NCBI RefSeq assembly: GCF_002082015.1
Contig: NZ_CP015109.1
Location: 52,134-116,133 of the forward strand
Length of the DNA: 64,000 bases
Source of the DNA: Sporosarcina ureae
GTDB taxonomy: Bacteria > Bacillota > Bacilli > Bacillales_A > Planococcaceae
Direction: 5' to 3'
A program made the translations under genes and the position numbers. Shown here piece after piece: positions 45,707-55,035 of the stretch. Below the pieces are notes generated by a model. It saw only the letters and a program-made list of their open reading frames with translations. It searched no databases and was not told the origin of the DNA. Within the stretch, counting starts at the first letter, position 1; each line of letters begins with the position of its first letter.

Positions 45707-45758
45707 GCATCCAGATGGGCTCACTTTCGAAGGGGACCATTAGGATGCTTAGTTTTTT
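45701..45758. terminator. Bidirectional terminator between rnz and proC
   Basis: AACTAAGCATCC (45701-45712) pairs with GGATGCTTAGTT (45743-45754), with T-rich ends on both strands and a 30-base loop that can itself fold. Confidence 0.82.
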
Positions 45759-46566
45759 ATTTTGATGAACCTAATTGACGTGAGCGGCTTTCCGCACTGA
45801 TTAGGCAGTCTGAGATAATCGTTTTGAAGTTGTGGTCTTCTAATGACTGCAGACCTGCTGCTGTTGTACCGCCTGGGCTCGTAACATTTTCCCGTAATAC
45901 ACTCGGTTCTTCGCCAGTTCTCTTTAGCATAGACGCCGCACCATAGATCGTTTGGACGATCAATTCACGCGCATCCGTCGCATCTAGACCTTGCGCTACC
46001 GCTGCTTCTTCCATCGCCTCTACCAAATAGTAGATATACGCAGGACCGCTACCTGAAAGGGCGGTTACAGCATGTAAATCATCTTCTTCGACGACTTTAA
46101 CGATACCGATTGCATTCAGCAAACTCAAAATCGACTGTTGCATTCTTTCCGAAACCGCATCATTAAACGCAATACCGCTTGCTGATTTTCCGATGGTTGC
46201 GGACGTATTCGGCATCGAGCGTGCAATCGGACGTTTGCCTAAACCTTTTTCAAATGTAGCGATGGAAATTCCAGCAATGACGGAGAGAACCGTCGTATTT
46301 TCTCCAAGATATGGAGCAATATCCTCCATCACTTTCCCTACATCTTTCGGCTTCGTTGCGAGCACAACCAAGTCAACTTTTTTAATGAAATCCCGGTCTT
46401 CGCATACTTTCGTAATGCCATAACGCGACTCCAATTCATCTAAACGCTCTGTATCTGAACGATTCATCACATAGACATTGTCTTCATATATGACTCGTTT
46501 ATTGACAATCCCGGCAATAATTGCTTCTGCCATTTGTCCAGCGCCTACAAATAAAATCTTTTCCAT
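45757..46566 (-). CDS. proC: Pyrroline-5-carboxylate reductase
   Basis: A 269-residue enzyme for the last step of proline synthesis. The Rossmann start is ILFVGAGQMAEAIIAG. VVLATKPKDVGKVM and SVIAGISIATFEKGLG follow, and the C-terminal signature TALSGSGPAYIYYLVEAM with TSPGGTTAAGLQSLE is complete. GGGGAGGA lies before ATG 46566. It is controlled by a proline T-box leader directly upstream; in B. subtilis the equivalent T-box gene is proI. Confidence 0.95.
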   Translation of the reverse strand: MEKILFVGAGQMAEAIIAGIVNKRVIYEDNVYVMNRSDTERLDELESRYGITKVCEDRDFIKKVDLVVLATKPKDVGKVMEDIAPYLGENTTVLSVIAGISIATFEKGLGKRPIARSMPNTSATIGKSASGIAFNDAVSERMQQSILSLLNAIGIVKVVEEDDLHAVTALSGSGPAYIYYLVEAMEEAAVAQGLDATDARELIVQTIYGAASMLKRTGEEPSVLRENVTSPGGTTAAGLQSLEDHNFKTIISDCLISAESRSRQLGSSK

Positions 46567-46589
46567 GTCTTACATCCTCCCCAAAATAA

Positions 46590-46830
46590 AAAAGCGCTCC
46601 CGTCCTGTGTTTCAGGACGAAAACGCTCGGTTTCCGCGGTGCCACCTAAATTTGCTGTTTGAGACAGCACAACTTCAAGTCTTCTTTATCGCAGAAGGTA
46701 CGGTCGTGTTTCCACGACAGCTCGAAAGTAGGTTCGAAGGGGAGTGGGATACATGACTTGCAGCCTCGGCCATGCTCTCTTCTATCCGTCACCCGTCTAC
46801 TGATCTTTCTCAATGCCCGTTCCATACTAT
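46590..46830 (-). promoter_or_regulatory. T-box riboswitch, proline specifier, upstream of proC
   Basis: On the minus strand the leader contains a Stem I with the specifier segment TTCGAACCTACTTTCG, in which CCT (Pro) is followed by ACT as in other T-boxes. It then has the antiterminator motif AGGTGGCACCGCGG (plus-strand 46635-46648 region) and a terminator hairpin CGTCCTG...CAGGACG followed by TTTTTTA (46590-46615). Uncharged tRNA-Pro should pair with the specifier and the TGGCA bulge and prevent termination, linking proC expression to proline supply. Confidence 0.92.
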
Positions 46831-46837
46831 TTTCATG

Positions 46838-46866
46838 ATTATGTCATGTACTCAATGAAATGTCAA
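46838..46866 (-). promoter_or_regulatory. Sigma-A promoter of the proC T-box leader
   Basis: On the minus strand TTGACA (plus 46861-46866), a 17-base spacer and CATAAT (plus 46838-46843). Transcription would begin at about 46831, directly before the T-box. Confidence 0.85.
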
Positions 46867-46873
46867 ATTGTCG

Positions 46874-47980
46874 TTAGCTGCCGATGAACAAATACACAAT
46901 GAATAAAACGACGACAATCGAGATGACCAACGAAACAATCTTCATCACACTCAACGGATAATTTCCAGACACTTTTCCCGTTTGTCCATTAACTATGAAT
47001 TGATAAACTTTTTCCTTAAAATGAAACGAAGAAATCCAAATCGGCAATAAAATATGTTTATATGTAATGTCGGTATAATCTGTCGAGACGTTAACTACCT
47101 GTACGATATCGCCGGCTACACTGCCTTCGATTCCGTTGACGATGCCTCTTGTCATGATGTCCTTAGCTTGCGAAAATCCTTGTTGTAATGAAACAGAATA
47201 GCGCTCAGCAAGGAAACCAGACATGTATTCTACTTTATAATCGGTTAAACTCGTTAATTGGAAAGGCTGCACTTTCTGTAGCAGTTTCGGTTCGACTGTG
47301 TGTGACGCTTTGATGAGAATATCGTCAAAGAATTCACGATAAGTACCGCTTTCCTGATGCCAGCGGATTTTCTGCACTTGCTCGGTCACTTGTCTAGCCT
47401 TCCCATCCTCATAGACCGTCCGTGTTTCAGTGACGTAGTAGTAATTCCCGACATTTACGACGTATTGTGACTCTGTCTGACTGTCATACGTCCAGTACGG
47501 CAAGTAGGCACCAGATATTTTATTCATTCGATACGTTTTCTTCAATGTATTCGGTGCGAAGAAGTGTCCTTTAATCCAGTCTTTAAACTTCGCCTGCGCT
47601 TGCTCCTCGGAAACTTGGAAGGGAATTAATAACCCAGGTTGGATCCCGGCGTCGTCATTCGTGACGGATATGTGAGAAGATCCGCAAAACGAACAGAAGT
47701 CCGCGACAATATGTGCATCGAGTACCGATTCGGCTCCGCAGTTATCACAGGAGAAAACCCGTTTTTCTTCATTCCATACATGCTGAAGATTATTTCCTGC
47801 TTCATCGAAATCGAGTTCCACATGATGATCGAATGTAGCGTCAATCGGCATTTCATGGCTACAAAAAGGACATTTTAAACCGCGTGTTTCTGGATTATAT
47901 TCCGTGTTACCGCCACAAGAAGGACATTTAATATTTGCAGTATCTTCTACAACTATGTTTTGTTCATCAAATGAAGTCAA
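46874..47980 (-). CDS. ydjG: Zinc-ribbon membrane protein YdjG-like
   Basis: A 368-residue protein with two N-terminal zinc ribbons (KCPSCGGN...KCPFCSHE at about 18-40; SCDNCGAE...FCSFCGSS at about 76-100), a long central beta-rich domain (TYRMNKISGAYLPYWTYDSQTESQY) and one C-terminal membrane helix (about 343-365). This matches B. subtilis YdjG, whose operon (pspA-ydjG-ydjH-ydjI) responds to membrane stress. TTG 47980 has GTGAGGGATGG. It lies 10 bases after the SPFH gene and is co-transcribed with it; pspA and ydjH are not here. Confidence 0.82.
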   Translation of the reverse strand: MTSFDEQNIVVEDTANIKCPSCGGNTEYNPETRGLKCPFCSHEMPIDATFDHHVELDFDEAGNNLQHVWNEEKRVFSCDNCGAESVLDAHIVADFCSFCGSSHISVTNDDAGIQPGLLIPFQVSEEQAQAKFKDWIKGHFFAPNTLKKTYRMNKISGAYLPYWTYDSQTESQYVVNVGNYYYVTETRTVYEDGKARQVTEQVQKIRWHQESGTYREFFDDILIKASHTVEPKLLQKVQPFQLTSLTDYKVEYMSGFLAERYSVSLQQGFSQAKDIMTRGIVNGIEGSVAGDIVQVVNVSTDYTDITYKHILLPIWISSFHFKEKVYQFIVNGQTGKVSGNYPLSVMKIVSLVISIVVVLFIVYLFIGS

Positions 47981-47990
47981 CGTCCATCCC

Positions 47991-49130
47991 TCACTTTTCG
48001 TCTAACGTCTCACCACATTCTGCGCAGAATTTTGCACCCGGCAGATTGGCATGTGAGCAAGCAGGACAAATTTTCTCTGTAACTTGAGATGTACCGCAGC
48101 TGCTACAGAACTTCGCGTCTTTTGGAATCAGGGTCTCACACTTGATGCAAGGTACTTTATCGGTTTCAACGGATTTTCCGCACTGACCACAGAACTTGGC
48201 ATTTGCGTTAATCGTGGCCTGACAATGTGGACAGGATTTCGTTGCGGCTTGTGCTGGAGGCTGCGGTGCTTGGTTTTGATTCATCGCATTCGCCATCACT
48301 TGGCCCATTCCCATACCCGCTCCCATGCCGACTCCTGCACCCGCCATGCCGCCTTCATTTTGTGCGGCATCACGCATTGCTTCAGCTGCTTGATATTGCT
48401 GGTACTGTTGCATATTGCCGAGCACACCCATAGATGTACGCTTGTCCATTGCTTCTTCGACTTCTTTTGGTAAAGACAAGTTCTCGATATAAAGTGACGT
48501 AATTTCGAAGCCGAATGCAGCGAAACGAGACCTCATTTTCTCTTTACCTTGTTCACTTAATTCGTCGTAATGCATCGACAAATCCAGTGCGGGTATTTGA
48601 GACTCAGCGAATAAATCGGATAATCCTGAAATGATCATTTTCTTTAAGTGACCTTCAATAGAATTCGTGTCGTATGAACTGTTCGTTCCAAATAGCTCCC
48701 GCAAGAATACGGTAGGCTCCGATACACGATACGAATAAATTCCGTACCCACGAAGACGGATCATGCCAAAGTCCGGATCACGCATCATGATAGGATTCGA
48801 TGTACCCCATTTTTGATTGATGAACTGCTTCGTATTAATGAAATATACTTCCGCTTTAAATGGGGAATTAAAACCGTATTTCCATGACTTTAATTTCGTT
48901 AGAATGGGCATATTCTGTGTGTACAAAATATGACGTCCTGGACCAAAAACGTCTGCGATTTCTCCTTCATTGACGAAAACTGCGACTTGAGATTCGCGGA
49001 CCGTCAGCTCAGCGCCCATTTTAATTTCATTATTGTGCACGGGGAACTGATAGACTACTGTATGGGCATCTTGTGCTTGCCACTCGATTACTTCGATAAA
49101 TTGGTTTTTGAACATATTAAAAAACCCCAT
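47991..49130 (-). CDS. ydjI: SPFH/band-7 protein with C-terminal zinc ribbons, YdjI-like
   Basis: A 379-residue protein. It starts with an SPFH-type domain (about 1-225, with MGAELTVRESQVAVFVNEGEIADVFGPGRHIL and PDFGMIRLRGYGIYSY). A Met/Gly/Gln-rich linker (about 245-305) follows, then three zinc-ribbon units (CPHC...FCGQCGK, CIKC...FCSSCGT, CPAC...FCAECGE). B. subtilis YdjI is the same class. It is thought to scaffold at membranes. ATG 49130 is chosen behind GGGAGGG, five codons after the longest start. Confidence 0.87.
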   Translation of the reverse strand: MGFFNMFKNQFIEVIEWQAQDAHTVVYQFPVHNNEIKMGAELTVRESQVAVFVNEGEIADVFGPGRHILYTQNMPILTKLKSWKYGFNSPFKAEVYFINTKQFINQKWGTSNPIMMRDPDFGMIRLRGYGIYSYRVSEPTVFLRELFGTNSSYDTNSIEGHLKKMIISGLSDLFAESQIPALDLSMHYDELSEQGKEKMRSRFAAFGFEITSLYIENLSLPKEVEEAMDKRTSMGVLGNMQQYQQYQAAEAMRDAAQNEGGMAGAGVGMGAGMGMGQVMANAMNQNQAPQPPAQAATKSCPHCQATINANAKFCGQCGKSVETDKVPCIKCETLIPKDAKFCSSCGTSQVTEKICPACSHANLPGAKFCAECGETLDEK

Positions 49131-49321
49131 TGTTTTCCCTCCCACTCGACATCATGTTGTAATTCATGCGATTTCTTGTAGTATACCATACGAAGAATAG
49201 ACAAAATGGTTTCACTTTGCGTAAAATATCTTTTGGGAAATGAACAATCAAGACGTGACGCACATGTAAATAAGGAGTACAATAGACTGAACAGTCATTC
49301 ATTTCATAGGGGGAACAGTAT

Positions 49322-50263
49322 ATGATCACAAAAATTATTACACCTACGCCATTTGCGGTAGGTGACGTGAACTGCTTTTTACTAAAGGGCGACACATTGA
49401 CTTTAGTAGATGCAGCAACGAAAACACCAGAAGCGCGTGAAGTGTTGCAGATGAAATTAAAAGAAATGGGCTATACATTCAATGATATTGAGCAAGTATT
49501 CGTCACGCATCACCACCCCGATCACTGCGGATGGGTCGAGTTGTTCGACCGTGCGGAAATTCTTGGTCATCCATATTTAAACTATTGGCTAACACGCGAT
49601 CCCGAGTTTTTGGATCGACATGACCGTTTCTATGAACAATCATTAATAGAAGAAGGCGTACCGGAGCACTTTTTGAAATGGGTGAAACGTTTCCGTCGAT
49701 CTGTCGACATGATGGGAGGGCGTCCCGTTGATCGCCTAATGAATGAAGGGGACGATCTGCCGGGACATCCAGGCTGGAAAGTCCAAGAATCTCTTGGCCA
49801 CGCACAAAGTCATTTATCATTGTTCAATGAAAAAGAAGGCGTGTTAATCGGTGGTGATTTATTGCTTGAGAAAGTATCATCCAATCCATTGATTGAGCCG
49901 CCATTCAAGAAAGAACAAGGGCGTCCGAAGTCTTTGCTTCAATATAATGCATCACTGGAACGGTTATTGGATTTGCCGCTGTCACTCGTCTATGGAGGTC
50001 ATGGTGGCGAGATTACGAATCCGCATGCGCTTATAACAGAACGTTTGGCGAAGCAGCGCGACCGCGCGATGAAAGTACTTGCGATGCTAGATGAATCAAA
50101 AACAGTGTTTGACGTAACGAAGCTACTGTTCCCAGCAGTCTATGAGAAAGAGTTGGGATTGACGTTGTCTGAAACGATCGGGCAGCTGGATTATCTAGTG
50201 GCGGCAGAGTTAATCTCCGAAACGGTCGACTCAGCAGGAGTTCATCACTATGTCCGCATCTAA
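49322..50263 (+). CDS. yqjP: Metallo-beta-lactamase-fold hydrolase (YqjP-like)
   Basis: A 313-residue MBL-fold protein with the zinc motif VTHHHPDHCGW, the later SLGHAQSHLSLF histidine and VYGGHGGEI, plus a winged-helix-like C-terminal domain (about 240-310). The substrate is unknown; relatives are glyoxalase II-like or lactonase-like hydrolases. Neighbour order matches B. subtilis yqjP-yqjQ, and its end overlaps the next gene by 14 bases. Confidence 0.88.
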   Translation: MITKIITPTPFAVGDVNCFLLKGDTLTLVDAATKTPEAREVLQMKLKEMGYTFNDIEQVFVTHHHPDHCGWVELFDRAEILGHPYLNYWLTRDPEFLDRHDRFYEQSLIEEGVPEHFLKWVKRFRRSVDMMGGRPVDRLMNEGDDLPGHPGWKVQESLGHAQSHLSLFNEKEGVLIGGDLLLEKVSSNPLIEPPFKKEQGRPKSLLQYNASLERLLDLPLSLVYGGHGGEITNPHALITERLAKQRDRAMKVLAMLDESKTVFDVTKLLFPAVYEKELGLTLSETIGQLDYLVAAELISETVDSAGVHHYVRI

Positions 50264-51005
50264 AACCGTGCTGATTACGGGAGCGACGAGTGGAATTGGG
50301 TTTGAACTAGCGAAGCGCTTGGCGGTATTGAACGAGTATCGTGTCACCGCGACAGGACGCAATGCAAAAGCGCTTGAAGAGTTACGCACACTTGGCGTAG
50401 AAGGATATTGTGCTGACTTGCGGGATGCGAAGCAACTCGATTGGCTAGTTTCTTGCATCGGCACACCGGACCTCATCGTATTTTCTGCTGGTGTAGGGAA
50501 GTTCCATCTAGCACATGAGACGACTGATGAAGACACGACCGCAATGCTCGAGACAAATGTACTCGTGCCAATGCAACTAACCGCGCGTGTAGTCCCTGCA
50601 ATGATTGAACGCAAGCACGGTCATCTAGTCTACATCGGTTCACAAGCAGGAAAAGTAGCGACACCGAAAACATCGGTCTATGCCGCAACAAAACACGCAC
50701 TGATCGGCTATACAAACGCCGTGCGTATGGAAGTCGCACCTTATAACGTCGACGTATCCGTCATCCACCCAGGACCAATCGACACCCCATTTATCGAGCT
50801 AGCAGACGTCACCGGCGGCTACAAACAAGCAATGGGCAGCCAGTTACTATCAGTTGACACAGTCGTGCACGCTGTCATGGAAACGATCGAGCGACCTAGA
50901 CGCGAAGTAAACTTGCCAAAAATTACAGGTCTAACAAGCAGACTCTACGCATTAGCACCTAGTGCAGTCGAAACCATCGGGAAGCCGTTTTTTTATAAAA
51001 AGTAA
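50250..51005 (+). CDS. yqjQ: Short-chain dehydrogenase/reductase (YqjQ-like)
   Basis: A 251-residue classical SDR. The NAD(P) motif is ITGATSGIGFELAKRLA with Arg at TGRNAKA suggesting NADP. The catalytic set is GSQAG (Ser) and YAATKHALIG (Tyr/Lys), with PGPIDTPF. The substrate cannot be read from the sequence. ATG 50250 follows AGCAGGAG inside yqjP, implying coupling. Confidence 0.92.
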   Translation: MSASKTVLITGATSGIGFELAKRLAVLNEYRVTATGRNAKALEELRTLGVEGYCADLRDAKQLDWLVSCIGTPDLIVFSAGVGKFHLAHETTDEDTTAMLETNVLVPMQLTARVVPAMIERKHGHLVYIGSQAGKVATPKTSVYAATKHALIGYTNAVRMEVAPYNVDVSVIHPGPIDTPFIELADVTGGYKQAMGSQLLSVDTVVHAVMETIERPRREVNLPKITGLTSRLYALAPSAVETIGKPFFYKK

Positions 51006-51011
51006 TAAGAG

Positions 51012-51061
51012 CGCTGTTGCTAGAAGTCGTGACGATACGGCTTGTGGCGGCAGCGTTTTTT
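51012..51061 (+). terminator. Probable terminator of yqjPQ
   Basis: CGCTG (51012-51016) pairs with CAGCG (51051-51055), with an imperfect inner stem (GTCGT-ACGAT region), then TTTTTT. Confidence 0.6.
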
Positions 51062-51178
51062 AGAATGGGTTAGTAAAAAATGGGTTTTGTTACAGCACTC
51101 GCTATCGCGCTGGCGGATGGCCATCGTTTGGTTATGGTCATTTTCTTAACGCGTATTTATCGATAGAACAACTTAGTA

Positions 51179-51308
51179 GTTGATCGTAAGTGGAAGGTGG
51201 CGACTCCCGGAGGATCAGCGTGCGCCTTGAGACCCTGGACGTAGCGAAGCGGAGGAAGCGGCTCAAGCCACGCCCTCGGGAAAGCGTCCACCTGGAACGT
51301 CGATCAAC
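51179..51308. repeat. 130-bp self-complementary intergenic element
   Basis: The element begins GTTGATCG (51179-51186) and ends CGATCAAC (51301-51308), a perfect terminal inverted repeat. Inner segments also pair in register: AGGTGG with CCACCT, TCCCGGAGG with CCTCGGGA, GCGTG with CACGC, and CTTGAG with CTCAAG, so the whole unit can fold into one long stem. It is GC-richer than its flanks. It resembles dispersed elements of the form GGCGACTCC...GCGTCCACCTGGA that I associate with Planococcaceae/Lysinibacillus intergenic DNA. The remaining gap (51062-51178, 51309-51558) contains no gene I can support. Confidence 0.72.
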
Positions 51309-51558
51309 GGTGCCATTCCACTCACGTTTCAATAGAATTACTAATAATATTATTATGTAAACTATAATGCACTTCATTACTAAGAAGTTGGAATATTCTA
51401 TCATAAATGCTATAGTGTGAATGATAGAATTCACACAGTAGACATAAATGAATAACCTCAGAAATGTTGCAAACCTACTACGATCCAACACCCTGACACA
51501 ACTCTGAGTGACTACCATTATCGGAAACTTACATTGAATGAAAAAGGGTGGGAATCGT

Positions 51559-52824
51559 ATGCTAGCTAAAGAACACGAACAAAACATTTGGAAATACGCA
51601 TTCGCAAGCGTCGCCGTCACCGTAAGTTCTCTCGGCTTTGGGCGAATGTCCTATGGAATCCTTATGCCTTTCATGAAGGAAAGCCTTGCCATGTCCTATA
51701 AACAAGCAGGGCTGCTCGCAACAACGGTATCAATTGGCTATTTACTAATGGTAATCTTCGTTGGATTGCTCGTGACTAAATACGGGGCGAAAAAGCTCGT
51801 GATTTTTGGAACGGGACTCGTTTCATTTGGACTATTTATGCTTTCATTCGTCGCTAGTTATGGCTGGACTCTTTTCTATATGCTACTGCTCGGAATAGGA
51901 ACTGCTTTTACCTATACGCCGCTCATCACGATACTCGTCGGTTGGTTCCCAAGAAAGCGCGGTATGCTGATCGGATTTCTCGTTAGTGGATTGGGGCTAG
52001 GAACGCTCATTTCAAGCGCGTTAATTCCGTTTTTCACTACATGGTTTGGCGATATGGGCTGGCGCTATCTATGGTTTTTCTATGGGGCTGTGTCGATAGT
52101 TTCCATAATAATTGCGATGATCATTTTACGTGATCCGCCCATCCCGTTACTACCAAAAGAAACGCAGAAACGCTCCTTTTGGACGAAAGTATACTTAGAT
52201 AAGCGCGTACTTCGTGTCGCCTTCATTTACGGACTCGTTGGTTTTGCTTATTTGGTCCCACAAAGCTTCTTGTTCAGCTATATTCTCGAAGTGGGATTGA
52301 CGAAATTCCAAGCAGGTCAGATTATGGCAATTAGCGGAATTATGGCGATCTTCAGTGGTCCGTTATGGGGCGGTGTTTCTGACCGGATCGGACGAAAATC
52401 TGCGTTGCTAGCGACACTCGGAATTGGTGCAGTGTCACTCATCATTCCCGTGATTTTCCCGGTGTATGGCGGACTCATCGTTAGTCAATTCCTATGGGGT
52501 GCGACAATTGTCGGGATGCTGTCGCTTTGCCAAGCGTTATCTACAGAACAAGTCCATCCGACATACGCCCCGGTTGCACTAGGCTATGTAACGTTTTTCT
52601 TTGCGGCAGGACAATTGCTTGGGCCCGGCATTGGAGGTTGGATCATCGACCGCTTCGAGCAAATACCGCTCGCGTTAATTATGTGCAGTGTCCTACTCGC
52701 CTTGGCGTTCTTGCTGACGATTCGAATGAATGCACATGCAGCGGATGAAGATGTGACGGAATTGGAAGCGAAGCCTGTGTTGAGAAGTATTTGTATGGAG
52801 GATACTTCTGCTGAGGAATTATAG
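51559..52824 (+). CDS. MFS transporter
   Basis: A 421-residue protein with twelve predicted helices. The MFS loop 2-3 motif appears as GLLVTKYGAKKL, its second-half counterpart as GGVSDRIGRKSALL, and FAAGQLLGPGIGGWIID is typical of helix 11. YbfB/YhfC-like efflux or anion permeases are the closest pattern I recognise, but the substrate is unknown. ATG 51559 has GGGTGGGA upstream; the ATG at 51538 lacks a site. It stands alone. Confidence 0.87.
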   Translation: MLAKEHEQNIWKYAFASVAVTVSSLGFGRMSYGILMPFMKESLAMSYKQAGLLATTVSIGYLLMVIFVGLLVTKYGAKKLVIFGTGLVSFGLFMLSFVASYGWTLFYMLLLGIGTAFTYTPLITILVGWFPRKRGMLIGFLVSGLGLGTLISSALIPFFTTWFGDMGWRYLWFFYGAVSIVSIIIAMIILRDPPIPLLPKETQKRSFWTKVYLDKRVLRVAFIYGLVGFAYLVPQSFLFSYILEVGLTKFQAGQIMAISGIMAIFSGPLWGGVSDRIGRKSALLATLGIGAVSLIIPVIFPVYGGLIVSQFLWGATIVGMLSLCQALSTEQVHPTYAPVALGYVTFFFAAGQLLGPGIGGWIIDRFEQIPLALIMCSVLLALAFLLTIRMNAHAADEDVTELEAKPVLRSICMEDTSAEEL

Positions 52825-52892
52825 CAGCTCCCTACATTGCTTAATTAAAACATTCTGATGAACAGTAAGAGAATAATAGTTGCCGAAAAACT

Positions 52893-52937
52893 AGGTGCCT
52901 GCAATCCCATATGATATAGGGATTCGGTGCCTTTTTT
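52893..52937 (+). terminator. Terminator after the MFS gene
   Basis: AGGTGCC-TGCAATCCC (52893-52908) pairs with GGGATTC-GGTGCCT (52919-52932), followed by TTTTT. Confidence 0.85.
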
Positions 52938-53050
52938 CATGAATAATGTATATATAACAATGATAATTACACTTAATATGAAACGATTTCCTACCTGATC
53001 CGTATACATAGTATAAAACAAAATTTAGTAACCGGAAAAGAGTGTGGGAT

Positions 53051-54730
53051 ATGTTGAGTTTACTGCTATTTTCATTACTTGTAGGGGTTGTGGCGAGTGC
53101 AATTATCGTGCCATTCCTCTCTGTAAATGATAAAAAGGAACTGTTGTCTTTTAATCGGTGGGTCGCGTTCGGGACACTAACGGTGATCAGTACGATTGGC
53201 GTATTTATATTTTATTATGTGACGAATTTAGATCGCAATTGGACATCGCTGTGGGCATTGCTCCTCGTCGTCGCTATTTTAGGAGCAGTGGTTTCTCAAG
53301 GTGTGGAGCGCAAAGTCAAAATGGTTGTATCGTTGGCAGCATTACTTGTTGGAGTGTATGTGTTAAGCGCACCTCTCTTCAACGCAAATAAAAAGTATGA
53401 AACCGTAGCGATGACGGAAAAAGTAGAAATTACTGCGTTTGATGAAACGAAAACACCAGCTAGTGTGCCACCGAAGTTTGCACGCAATAAAATGAAAAAA
53501 GCATTTGGTCAAGTGCCGGATACGAGCTATTATGAACTGGGACATTTACAAATTCAAAAAGTGAATGACGAATTTGTCTATATTGCACCTGTTGAGTTTT
53601 CAGGGTTTTTCAAATGGTTTAATGGAAAAACGACGCCTGGTTATTTCACGATGAGTGCAACGGATTCATCAGATAATCCAAAGTTCATTAAAACGGAAAT
53701 GGCGTATACGACGTCTTCTTACTTCCATAAAAAAGTGTATCGTAAAATGCGTATGGAAATGCCGAATTTGATTTTCTATGGAGATGTTCAATTGGAAATT
53801 GACGATGAAGGCAAGCCGCATTATATTCGCACGTATGGAGAATTCATTTCGGCGCGTAACGGATTTAACGCTAAAGGAATTGTTATGTTGGATCCTGAAA
53901 CAGGTGCTACGAAGAAATATGCGTTAGAAGATGTTCCGGAGTTTATTAATGGAGCGGTTTCACCAGAAGCGGTAAGTCTTCAAAATAGCTATTTCGGGAA
54001 TTATATTCATGGTTTTTGGAATTCACTTGTTGGGAAAAAAGATGTGAAGATTCCTTCCGATGAAGGAACAGAAGCGAATGTCAGTCCGATCTTTGATGCG
54101 GATGGACATATGTATTACTTCACGGATTTCACTAGTCCAAAAGAAGGTGTCGATTCCATGCTTGGCTATGCATTAACCGATGGTCGAACAGGGAAAGCGA
54201 CGTATTATACAGGGGATTTGGAAGAGTCGTACATGGATTCACAAGGTGCGCTCCAGATTATTGAAAAGAAGTTTATCGAAAAGAAATGGAATGGTGAAAT
54301 GCCTGTCTTGTATAACTTCTATGGTGAAGCGAGCTGGTTGACACCAGTATTGGATTCGAATGGATTCTTGCAAAACTATTTCATTGTTTCCGCTGCAAAT
54401 CCTGAGATTTCTGTATTTGCCAATTCACCAAATGAGGCGTTGAAATTGTATAAAACAGCACTTCAACGTGGTGGTAGTACGGTGGATGGGAGTTCAGATG
54501 CAGAAGAAGCGAAAGCAACGATTACAGCGATGCGCGTGTTTAAGGAACGCGTCGGTGATTTTACTCTCGTTTCCATTCTCGCAAAAGACGGTCGAAACTT
54601 CCTTGTTTCATCGGAAGTCGAACCTCTTTCGATTTATGTGGAAGAAGGCGATCTGCTAACTGTAACGTATTTGGAAACGGGTGAGTTGTTCCTACCTGTG
54701 AAAGAATTGGTGAATAACAGTGTGAAATAA
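53051..54730 (+). CDS. Large membrane-anchored protein of unknown function
   Basis: A 559-residue protein I do not recognise. The N-terminal quarter has four hydrophobic segments (about residues 2-22, 37-57, 64-82 and 91-108), then about 450 residues of mainly polar, beta-like sequence. That part carries repeated aromatic patches (FSGFFKWFNGKTTPGYFTM, MYYFTDFTSP) and acidic turns such as DADG and DPETG, which suggest, but do not prove, ion-binding or beta-propeller/PepSY-like repeats. The large domain presumably faces outside. ATG 53051 is chosen from GGAAAAGAG; GTG 53042 is possible. It is a monocistronic unit between terminators. Confidence 0.7.
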   Translation: MLSLLLFSLLVGVVASAIIVPFLSVNDKKELLSFNRWVAFGTLTVISTIGVFIFYYVTNLDRNWTSLWALLLVVAILGAVVSQGVERKVKMVVSLAALLVGVYVLSAPLFNANKKYETVAMTEKVEITAFDETKTPASVPPKFARNKMKKAFGQVPDTSYYELGHLQIQKVNDEFVYIAPVEFSGFFKWFNGKTTPGYFTMSATDSSDNPKFIKTEMAYTTSSYFHKKVYRKMRMEMPNLIFYGDVQLEIDDEGKPHYIRTYGEFISARNGFNAKGIVMLDPETGATKKYALEDVPEFINGAVSPEAVSLQNSYFGNYIHGFWNSLVGKKDVKIPSDEGTEANVSPIFDADGHMYYFTDFTSPKEGVDSMLGYALTDGRTGKATYYTGDLEESYMDSQGALQIIEKKFIEKKWNGEMPVLYNFYGEASWLTPVLDSNGFLQNYFIVSAANPEISVFANSPNEALKLYKTALQRGGSTVDGSSDAEEAKATITAMRVFKERVGDFTLVSILAKDGRNFLVSSEVEPLSIYVEEGDLLTVTYLETGELFLPVKELVNNSVK

Positions 54731-54745
54731 ATAAGTGTGAAATGG

Positions 54746-54778
54746 CCTGGCAGCGCATTCGCGTTGTCAGGTTTTTTT
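54746..54778 (+). terminator. Terminator after the 559-residue membrane protein gene
   Basis: CCTGGCAGCGC (54746-54756) pairs with GCGTTGTCAGG (54761-54771), followed by TTTTTTT. Confidence 0.9.
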
Positions 54779-55035
54779 ATTTTTTATAAAGTAATCTTGT
54801 TATTTTACATAAAAAGACATTACGTTTCCAAATTATCAAAAAAGTACATATATTCATACAGAATGTATTGAATAGCTAAATGAACTATGGTAAAGTGGGG
54901 GTGTTCTGGTGGGATTGATTATATATTGTCAAATGAGGAAGTCCGTTGTTAAATAGGACAATACTGACAATTTATATTTACTATGTTCATTTACTAGATG
55001 CTAAATTTACTAACTTCATGTATAGGGGTGATGAA

